From: an uncultured Chloroflexota bacterium
GTDB lineage: Bacteria; Chloroflexota; Dehalococcoidia; UBA2247; RBG-13-53-26
Direction: 5' to 3'
Length of the DNA stretch: 11,381 nt
Assembly: GCA_937860285.1 (NCBI GenBank)
Contig: CALMBS010000268.1
Location: 1 to 11,381 of the forward strand
Below, in pieces: positions 1 to 4,841 of this stretch (positions are counted from its first letter, which is position 1; each line of letters starts with the position of its first letter). The notes beneath the pieces are model-generated. The model made no database searches. It worked only from the letters and a program-made list of their open reading frames with translations, and had not been told where the DNA came from. A program made the translations under genes and the position numbers.

Positions 1-631
1 GGTAGTAGTTGATCATGGCCGTCAGGGCCCCGGGGATGACGGCATTGCGGCGGTACACGTCCAGGACTTCCTCGGGGAAGCGGGACTTGTCCACCGCCGT
101 GGCGGAGAAGGTCCGGCCTACGACCGCGGCGCCCCGGAACCCCATCATCAGCTCGGGCAGCCAGGGGAGCTGAAACAGGAACACGTACCATGACTTGCGT
201 ATCTTGGGCCAGCGGTTGATCCTCTCACGGTAGAGCTTCGGGTGGGGGAAATTGAGGACAATGAGGCGGTCCAGGGGCCGGACCTTCTGCAGGGCGAACA
301 TCCAGGCGATGACGCCGCCCCAGTCGTGGCCGATGAGAAGGGTGGACCGGGCTCCCGCGGCGTCAATGAGGCCGGCCACGTCTGCGGTGAGGCAATCGAT
401 CCGGTAGTCCGACTTGCGTGGCGGCCGGCTGGAGCCGTCGTAGCCTCGGAGGTTGGGCGCCCACGCGGTGTAGCCCAGCCTGGCCAGGAGCGGCAGCTGG
501 TAGCGCCAGGAGAAGGAGCACTCCGGGTATCCATGCAGGCAGAGGGCCAACCTGTCTCCGGACCCGCAGGTGTCGACCTGGAAGTCCAGGCCATTGGCCG
601 TGACCGTCTTCGTCCTGATCTGGTCGTTCAT
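1..631 (-). CDS. alpha/beta hydrolase (epoxide hydrolase / haloalkane dehalogenase-like), 3' end missing
   Basis: About 210 residues are visible from an ATG at 631-629; the C-terminus lies beyond the left edge. The N-terminal half carries the oxyanion-hole motif HGYPE (residues 33-37), the strand/turn motif APNLRGYDGS (58-67) and the nucleophile elbow GHDWGG (101-106). The putative nucleophile is therefore Asp103, as in epoxide hydrolases and haloalkane dehalogenases, rather than the Ser of esterases. HGYPE and RGYDGSS favour epoxide hydrolase-like over dehalogenase, but substrate cannot be told from sequence. The catalytic His and the late acid residue would be in the missing part. A GGAAGG stretch lies about 10 nt before the ATG. 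The gene starts 39 nt after the hemerythrin stop on the same strand and is probably the last visible gene of the same transcript. Likely cytosolic; no signal peptide is seen. Confidence 0.9.
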   Translation of the reverse strand, partial: MNDQIRTKTVTANGLDFQVDTCGSGDRLALCLHGYPECSFSWRYQLPLLARLGYTAWAPNLRGYDGSSRPPRKSDYRIDCLTADVAGLIDAAGARSTLLIGHDWGGVIAWMFALQKVRPLDRLIVLNFPHPKLYRERINRWPKIRKSWYVFLFQLPWLPELMMGFRGAAVVGRTFSATAVDKSRFPEEVLDVYRRNAVIPGALTAMINYY

Positions 632-670
632 GTTTGAGTGACCTTCCATCCCCCGGAGGCCGGGGCCACC

Positions 671-1207
671 TCATCCGGTGCTGCAGGCCCTGACCGCGTC
701 CCGGTACTTCTGGTGGATCATCCGGCTGTCGAACTCCCGGAACTCGGCCAGCATCGCCTGGTCCTCTTCCCCGGTCACGTACGTCAGGGCGGCCGGGAAG
801 AAGACGGCGTCCTCCTTCTTGATATGACCGGGGTAGAAGGCCACCAGCGTTCTGAGGTGGGCCAGCACGTCCGGGAGCGCCCCGGCCTCACCCCTCCGGT
901 ACCGGGTGTTGGCCTCGACCAGGGACCGGGTCGTCTCGCGGCCAAAGACGTGCTCTGCGACAAGGTCCTCCATCAGGCGTCGATGTTCTTCGGTCATGTT
1001 CTTCCTGCCGAGGTCCCGGAAGAGGATGTCTTCCTCCTTGCCGTGGTGCGTGCGGTCGGCGTATACCCGGATGAAGTCGACCGCGGTGTCGACGAAGTGC
1101 GGGTCGATGGCCTTGGCCTGCGCGGCCAGTTCCAGCCGGCGGTTGATGACGCCGATCATGGTCTCGATCAGGCGGTGTTCTATCATAAGGGGTCCGCGCG
1201 CCTGCAT
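671..1207 (-). CDS. hemerythrin domain protein (HHE cation-binding)
   Basis: A 178-aa protein made almost wholly of one four-helix hemerythrin domain, which binds a non-haem di-iron centre used for O2 or NO binding, iron handling or sensing. Candidate ligands are His11 (EHRLIE), His54/His55 with Glu58/Glu59 (HHGKEED), His75 or His86 (EEH, AEH) and His128 with Glu132/Asp133 (GHIKKEDAVFFP). The last motif is typical of the HHE family. There is no signal peptide, membrane segment or output domain, so it is a stand-alone cytosolic protein. The start at 1207 is fixed by an AAAGGAG ribosome site 5 nt before the ATG; an internal Met8 is a poorer start. The gene is 48 nt downstream of the WHxxH small-protein gene and 39 nt upstream of the hydrolase. 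Linkage to a flavodoxin suggests a redox or oxygen/NO response, which is inference. Confidence 0.93.
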   Translation of the reverse strand: MQARGPLMIEHRLIETMIGVINRRLELAAQAKAIDPHFVDTAVDFIRVYADRTHHGKEEDILFRDLGRKNMTEEHRRLMEDLVAEHVFGRETTRSLVEANTRYRRGEAGALPDVLAHLRTLVAFYPGHIKKEDAVFFPAALTYVTGEEDQAMLAEFREFDSRMIHQKYRDAVRACSTG

Positions 1208-1255
1208 GTTGCTCCTTTCGCTGCCGGTTCGGTGGCCGGCCCATGCCGAACCATC

Positions 1256-1435
1256 CTAGGCTCCCGGTATGGTCATGCCCCTCTTCTTCATCTCCTCGGC
1301 GATCTGGCCCGTGATAGGCCGGCACTGGCAGTTGCGGGCATGCTCCAGATGCCACTCCAGCCTCTGTTCCAGCGTGGCCTTGGCCGGCATCTTGTGGGCC
1401 AGGTGCCACTCCCTGTTCAGCTTCGACTTCGTCAT
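1256..1435 (-). CDS. small conserved-type protein with two WHxxH motifs and a CxC motif
   Basis: A 59-aa acidic/basic soluble protein. It contains WHLAH at residues 10-14 and WHLEH at 28-32, an apparent internal repeat, then CQC at 36-38 (HARNCQCRP). The spacing of His and Cys suggests a compact metal-binding fold, but no metal or function can be assigned. I have the impression of a widespread uncharacterised family with NREWHLAHKMP-type N-termini, from memory only. The open frame extends 18 codons upstream, but the start chosen here (ATG at 1435-1433) has a GGAGG site 4 nt before it and forms an ATGA overlap with the stop of the preceding short DUF488-like gene. Translation is therefore probably coupled. 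The hemerythrin gene follows 48 nt downstream. Confidence 0.8.
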   Translation of the reverse strand: MTKSKLNREWHLAHKMPAKATLEQRLEWHLEHARNCQCRPITGQIAEEMKKRGMTIPGA

Positions 1436-1560
1436 CTCACCTCCGCCCCGCGCTCCAGCAGCAGGGCCCGCAGAATAGAGCGGTGACAATGCGCCTCTTC
1501 GGCGCAGTAGCAGCCCAATGGTGTCCTGGGGGTTCCGAGGCGGACGATCCGGATAGCCAC
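1432..1560 (-). CDS. very short DUF488/YeaO-like protein (internally deleted form)
   Basis: A 42-aa frame starting with GTG at 1560-1558. It reads IRIVRLGTPR at the N-terminus, then directly GCYCAEEAHCHRSILRALL and a short tail. Both pieces resemble conserved parts of DUF488 (YeaO-like) proteins: the N-terminal strand IRIVRLGSPR and the C-terminal GCYC...CHRSxL signature. In ordinary family members these are separated by roughly a hundred residues. The middle is missing here without any frameshift. An AGGGG ribosome site lies 7 nt before the GTG, the gene starts 11 nt after the flavodoxin stop, and its TGA overlaps the ATG of the next gene (ATGA). Intact reading frame and coupling argue that it is translated; the lost middle argues for a decaying remnant. 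Either is possible. The family comparison is from memory, not from an alignment. Confidence 0.6.
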   Translation of the reverse strand: MAIRIVRLGTPRTPLGCYCAEEAHCHRSILRALLLERGAEVR

Positions 1561-1571
1561 GTGCCAGCCCC

Positions 1572-2075
1572 TCAGCCGCCCTCAGCCAGGCGGGCCAGCT
1601 CCGCTCCCCAGGCCTTCGCCCTCTCCAGCTCGCCCGCCGCCAGGGGCCCGTAGGTGCCGGTCACCAGGAAACGCCGGTCCTGGCTGATGCGGCGATAGCC
1701 GAGCCGGGCCAGCCCTTTGGCGATGGCCCCCGTGGCGCTGCCGGGTGACCACTTCAGCCGCGTCTCGAAGGCTGCGGCATGTCCGCTGCCCTTCGGCAGC
1801 GCGGCCAGCCAGGCGCGCATGGACGGGCTGGCGAGATCGGGCGGCCTCCCGGCGTGCTTTGGGTCCCGCTCGATGCTCCGCCGCATGCCGTCCGCAGGGA
1901 GCCGAAACCCGATAAGCGGGGCCCCGGCCACGACCAGGTCGACCCCGGCCATGGCTTCCCCGACCGCCTCGCCCGTGGACAGGGCGCGCGTCTGGGAGCC
2001 AATGCCCTCGGCGATGGCCCGGGCAATGGCGGCCGTGTTACCCCACAGTGACTCGTAGACCACGACAGCCTTCAT
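1572..2075 (-). CDS. flavodoxin-like protein
   Basis: A 167-aa flavodoxin-fold protein, expected to bind FMN and shuttle electrons in the cytosol. The N-terminal strand and phosphate loop MKAVVVYESLWGNT (residues 1-14) is the family signature: S9, G12, N13 and T14 would hold the FMN phosphate. It is followed by the DLVVAGAPLIGF strand/loop and a C-terminal TGTYGPL loop near the expected third FMN contact. Only the flavodoxin domain is present. The frame opens six codons earlier at 2093, but the ATG at 2075 begins exactly at the family's first strand and has GGGAGG about 9 nt upstream, so I chose it. It begins 36 nt after the stop of V4R-like paralog A and is followed 11 nt later by the short DUF488-like gene. 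This suggests co-transcription with the paralog array. Its redox partner is unknown. Confidence 0.9.
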   Translation of the reverse strand: MKAVVVYESLWGNTAAIARAIAEGIGSQTRALSTGEAVGEAMAGVDLVVAGAPLIGFRLPADGMRRSIERDPKHAGRPPDLASPSMRAWLAALPKGSGHAAAFETRLKWSPGSATGAIAKGLARLGYRRISQDRRFLVTGTYGPLAAGELERAKAWGAELARLAEGG

Positions 2076-2111
2076 CGGATTGGCCCTCCCCACCGTCTCA
2101 TTCTACCAGGT

Positions 2112-2687
2112 CTACTTCCATTCGCCGACGAACTTGCACCGTTTGGCGCCGGTTGTGACGCACTCTACCTCTTCCAGCTTGATGTCCCTGGCCTTGGTCA
2201 TCTCGGCCACCGCGTGCATGTACCCGCCCATCATGAGGCACCACTCCTTGCAGGGCACCGGGTAGTCGCTGATGTAGACGCAGGCGCCGTTCTGGCCCAT
2301 GGGCTCGACCTTCAGCGATCCATGCGAGTGGATCACCCCCCAGAGATAGGGGGTCTTGGTCAACATGAACTTGGTGTCGAAAGCCGAGATCAGCGACTTG
2401 TAGTACTTGTTGATGCCGTCGATGGCCAGGTACCGCCCCATCTGAAAGAAGAACTCCCTGGGGTCCTTCTGGCGGGCAGTGGTTTCCAGGTACTTGCGGG
2501 TGGCGACCAGCAGGTCCCGGTGCGTCCTCTCCGGCAGCCAGTCCGATGGGAGGAACTGCTTGCCGGCTACCTCCTTGCTGTCGTAGCTGGCCAGGATGGC
2601 CTGCAGGGCCGTCTCCCCCAGCTCCTTGCTGATGAATCCCAGGGTCGAGGTCATCACCGAGGCCTTGAAGCGGGGCTCCTTCTCCAT
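2112..2687 (-). CDS. V4R-like domain protein, paralog A
   Basis: A 191-aa soluble protein, the last of four tandem paralogs. The N-terminal half is helical with FLPSDW at 45-50 and a KYYKSLI helix at 94-100. The C-terminal half has WGVIHSHGS (116-124), DYPVPCKEWC (141-150) and the end motif EVECVTTGAKRCKFVGEW (173-190). The pattern Cys, six residues, Gly, three residues, Cys, aromatic is the closing signature of V4R (4-vinyl reductase) domains, a ligand-binding fold known from BchJ and the sensory part of XylR/DmpR-type regulators. Overall layout also resembles the Myxococcus TIGR02265/DUF2378 family. Conserved His120, His122, Cys146, Cys150, Cys176 and Cys184 are candidate ligand or metal contacts. 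By hand count it is about 62% identical to D and 57% to C without gaps. No DNA-binding or catalytic domain is present. GGGAG lies 7 nt before the ATG. Confidence 0.75.
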   Translation of the reverse strand: MEKEPRFKASVMTSTLGFISKELGETALQAILASYDSKEVAGKQFLPSDWLPERTHRDLLVATRKYLETTARQKDPREFFFQMGRYLAIDGINKYYKSLISAFDTKFMLTKTPYLWGVIHSHGSLKVEPMGQNGACVYISDYPVPCKEWCLMMGGYMHAVAEMTKARDIKLEEVECVTTGAKRCKFVGEWK

Positions 2688-2796
2688 TCTCCGTCTCCCT
2701 CCCTGGCAGCAGCAGTTGGTACCCCGGGGCCGCCATCAAGTCCGGCAGGGCCGCTCCGCGCGCGACCGCGGACCGGGACCGGACCAGCGCCTGGCG

Positions 2797-3399
2797 TCAG
2801 GCCTTCTGCTGTGGCGACACCGGCTTCCACTCGCCGAAGTACTTGCAGCGTTTGGCGCCCTGGTTCACGCACTCGATCTCGTCGATCCGGATGACATGGG
2901 CCTTCGTCATCTCGGCCACGGCCGACATGTATCCCGCCATCATGTAGCAGAACTCCTTGCAGGGCACGGGGTAGTCGGAGATATAGACATAGCAGCTGGT
3001 GTTGCTCAGCGTCTCCACCGTCAGAGACCCGTGAGAGTGTATCAGCCCCCAGATGTGGGGACTCTTGGTCAGCATGAACTTGGTGTCGAACATGCGGATG
3101 AGCGACTTGTAGTACTTGTTCACACCATCGTTCGCCAGGTACTTGCCCATCTCGAAGAAGTAGTCCTTCGGCTTCCTCGATCCGGGTGTGGCCGCGAGGC
3201 ACCTGCCGGCGCCGACCAGCAGGTCATGGTACGTCCGCTCAGGGATGCGGTCGGATGGCAGGAGTCCTCTGACCGACGAGAGGTCCTGGCTGTCCAGGCC
3301 CGCCAGGACGTTCTTGAGGGCCGGCTCACCCAGCGTACTGGCGATGAATGCCATGGTGGCGGTGGCCAGGGAGGCCTTGACTTCAGGGTCCTTGCCCAT
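2797..3399 (-). CDS. V4R-like domain protein, paralog B
   Basis: A 200-aa member of the same family and the first gene after the second copy of the duplicated promoter. It keeps the KYYKSLIRMFDTKFMLT helix, WGLIHSHGS, DYPVPCKEFC and the V4R-like end ECVNQGAKRCKYFGEW. It is the most divergent in the N-terminal third: it has a one-residue insertion before LLPSD and the Trp of PSDW is replaced by Arg (LLPSDR). It also has a nine-residue tail (PVSPQQKA plus one residue) that the other three lack. The ATG at 3399 has an AAAGGAG ribosome site 7 nt upstream. It is followed after 109 nt by paralog A; I see no promoter or terminator in that gap, so A probably depends on B's transcript. A ligand-binding role is inferred from the fold family only. 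Confidence 0.75.
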   Translation of the reverse strand: MGKDPEVKASLATATMAFIASTLGEPALKNVLAGLDSQDLSSVRGLLPSDRIPERTYHDLLVGAGRCLAATPGSRKPKDYFFEMGKYLANDGVNKYYKSLIRMFDTKFMLTKSPHIWGLIHSHGSLTVETLSNTSCYVYISDYPVPCKEFCYMMAGYMSAVAEMTKAHVIRIDEIECVNQGAKRCKYFGEWKPVSPQQKA

Positions 3400-3491
3400 T
3401 CACTCTCCTTTGCCCATCACCGCACCAGTCCGGTATGCACCGGCCGACCCCGGGGCGCGCCGCACCGGTCGGAGCCCCGTCACTGGCCCGA

Positions 3492-3520
3492 ATAGTAGAG
3501 AGAGCGGCGCAGGATGTCAA
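3492..3520 (-). promoter_or_regulatory. sigma70-type promoter upstream of paralog B (second copy)
   Basis: On the minus strand the -35 is TTGACA (3520-3515), the spacer is 17 bp and the -10 is TACTAT (3497-3492), so five of six -10 positions match consensus. Transcription would start near 3485, giving a leader of about 86 nt before the ATG at 3399. The flanks are almost the same as at the promoter of paralog D: CCTA before the -35 and TTCGGGCC after the -10 are identical, over a 40-bp block of equal length (3485-3524). Confidence 0.75.
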
Positions 3521-3540
3521 TAGGCACGATAGTCGGGGGT

Positions 3541-4116
3541 TTACCTCCACTCCGCATGAAAGTGGCAGTGCTTCGCCCCGTTCATCACACACTCGACCTG
3601 TTCCACCTTGATGTCCCTGGCCCTGGTCAGCTCGATAACGCCATGGATGAAACCGATCACCATGCCACACCACTGCCGGCTCGGCGAGGGGAAGTCGGTG
3701 ATGTAGATCTCGGCCCCGGTCTTCCCCACGGGCTCCCCCCTGATCTTCCCGTGCGTGTGAATGACCCCCCAGATGCGCGGGGTCTGCGTCAACAGGAACT
3801 TGGTGTCCAGGACCCTGATCAAAGACTTGTAGTACTTGGCAATGCTGTCCTGGGCGATGTACTTGCCCATCTGGAACAGGAACTGCTCCTCGTTCCGGGG
3901 AGGCGCCGCGGACTGGAGGTACCTGTGAGTGGCCTGCAGAAAATCGTGGTAGGTCTTCTGGAGCACCCAGTCGGAGGGGAGCAGCTTCTTGCCGGCGATC
4001 TGGCTGCTGTCGAAGCTGCCCAGGATGCCCTGCAGCGCCGGGCCTCCCAGCTCCCGGCTGACGAAATCGAGTGTTGAGGTCATTACCGACGCCTTGAAAC
4101 GGGCCTCTTTGTCCAT
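3541..4116 (-). CDS. V4R-like domain protein, paralog C
   Basis: A 191-aa paralog, colinear with A and D without gaps. It keeps LLPSDW (45-50), KYYKSLI (94-100), WGVIHTHG (116-123), Cys150 and the end motif VECVMNGAKHCHFHAEW (174-190). It differs where the others have PCKE: the motif is DFPSPSRQWC, so the first conserved Cys (position 146) is Ser. The closing motif is richer in His. This points to a changed ligand site or specialised role. The frame could begin five codons earlier at 4131, but ATG at 4116 gives the family-standard start (MDKEARFKAS), has GGAG about 9 nt upstream, and lies 5 nt after the stop of paralog D. C and D are thus almost certainly translated from one mRNA. The second promoter copy lies just downstream. 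Confidence 0.75.
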   Translation of the reverse strand: MDKEARFKASVMTSTLDFVSRELGGPALQGILGSFDSSQIAGKKLLPSDWVLQKTYHDFLQATHRYLQSAAPPRNEEQFLFQMGKYIAQDSIAKYYKSLIRVLDTKFLLTQTPRIWGVIHTHGKIRGEPVGKTGAEIYITDFPSPSRQWCGMVIGFIHGVIELTRARDIKVEQVECVMNGAKHCHFHAEWR

Positions 4117-4121
4117 CCCGG

Positions 4122-4697
4122 CTATCTCCATTCACCAACGAACTTGCAGCGCGCGGCGCCTTCCGTCACGCATTCCAGCTCCTCGACGCGGACCATCCTG
4201 GCCTTGCTCAGCTCGCCGATGGCGTACATGTAGCCGGCCAGCATCCAGCACAGCTCCTTGCACGGGGCCGGGAAATCGATGAAGTAGACGTAGGCGCCGG
4301 TCTTGCCGATCGGCTCGGCCTTCACCGAGCCGTGGCTATGCATCACCCCCCAGAGATGGGCGCTCTGGGTAAGCATGAAGTTCATGTCGAACATTCGTAT
4401 CAGCGGCTTGTAGTACTTGTTGATGCCGTCATGGGCCATGAACTTGCCCATCTGGAAGAGGAAGTCACCGGGCTTCTTCTGCGGCGCCGCCGACTCCAGG
4501 TGGCGGCGGGTGGCTACCAGGAGGTCCCGGTACGTCCTCTCCGGCAGCCAGTCGGACGGCAGAAGCTTCCTGCCGGCGATGGCCCCGCTGTCGAAGCTGC
4601 CCAGAATGCTCTGGAGGGCGGGCGCACCCAGATCCTTCCTGATGAACTCCATCGACTCAGTGACAACCGAAGCCTTCAGCTGAGGCTCTTTGCCCAT
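4122..4697 (-). CDS. V4R-like domain protein, paralog D (first of the array)
   Basis: A 191-aa protein, first gene of the four-paralog array. Landmarks are LLPSDWLPERTYRDLL (45-60), KYYKPLIRMFD (94-104), LWGVMHSHGS (115-124), DFPAPCKELC (141-150) and the V4R-like closing motif ECVTEGAARCKFVGEW (175-190). Together with A it carries all the conserved His and Cys positions. Start choice: the frame opens at 4715, but ATG at 4697 matches the MxKEPxxKAS start of the paralogs and has GGGAG 7 nt upstream. Its leader contains a perfect 13-bp inverted repeat and, further upstream, a strong sigma70-type promoter; the predicted leader is about 87 nt. Paralog C follows after 5 nt. No signal peptide or membrane segment is seen, so it is cytosolic. 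The V4R assignment rests on the motif pattern and should be treated as a distant relationship. Confidence 0.75.
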   Translation of the reverse strand: MGKEPQLKASVVTESMEFIRKDLGAPALQSILGSFDSGAIAGRKLLPSDWLPERTYRDLLVATRRHLESAAPQKKPGDFLFQMGKFMAHDGINKYYKPLIRMFDMNFMLTQSAHLWGVMHSHGSVKAEPIGKTGAYVYFIDFPAPCKELCWMLAGYMYAIGELSKARMVRVEELECVTEGAARCKFVGEWR

Positions 4698-4729
4698 CCT
4701 GTCTCTCCCTTCCATGGCTCCACGCTACG

Positions 4730-4758
4730 CCGGCCTGAGGCGTGACGCCTCAGGCCGG
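4730..4758. repeat. perfect 13-bp inverted repeat in the leader of paralog D
   Basis: Arms CCGGCCTGAGGCG (4730-4742) and CGCCTCAGGCCGG (4746-4758) are exact reverse complements around a 3-nt loop. The element lies between the predicted start of transcription and the ribosome site of paralog D. No T-run follows on the minus strand, so it is not a standard intrinsic terminator. It could be a regulator operator, an mRNA-stabilising hairpin or part of an attenuator. The paralog B leader has only weaker, imperfect repeats (for example 6-bp arms CCGACC/GGTCGG at 3444-3449 and 3467-3472). Confidence 0.7.
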
Positions 4759-4790
4759 GGACAGCCGGCCACGCCGCGACACCGGCCCGA

Positions 4791-4819
4791 ATACTAGACA
4801 CAGGCGCAGGGTATGTCAA
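4791..4819 (-). promoter_or_regulatory. sigma70-type promoter upstream of paralog D (first copy)
   Basis: On the minus strand the -35 is TTGACA (4819-4814), the spacer 17 bp and the -10 TAGTAT (4796-4791). Transcription would begin near 4784, about 87 nt before the ATG at 4697. The -35 lies only about 22 nt past the stop of the ABC permease gene, with no visible terminator between. The 40-bp block 4784-4823 is shared with the promoter of paralog B, including flanks CCTA and TTCGGGCC. Confidence 0.75.
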
Positions 4820-4841
4820 TAGGGTGGCTGCGGGACGTCGT

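Noticed and set aside
148..594. 148-aa minus-strand frame near the left edge
   Set aside because: It is Ser/Pro/Arg-rich and lies in a different frame from the alpha/beta hydrolase, which has HGYPE and GHDWGG motifs in the same DNA.
638..1486. 282-aa plus-strand frame over the hemerythrin region
   Set aside because: It is antisense to hemerythrin and the WHxxH protein, both supported by motifs and ribosome sites; the plus-frame product matches nothing.
2112..4697. Four similar genes considered as a CRISPR, transposon or phage tail-fibre type repeat
   Set aside because: The similarity is at protein level along full genes with ordinary spacing; there are no short direct repeats, terminal inverted repeats or transposase motifs.
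4730..4758. Hairpin considered as an intrinsic terminator after the permease gene
   Set aside because: It lies downstream of the promoter of paralog D and before its start codon, and neither strand has a T-run after the stem.
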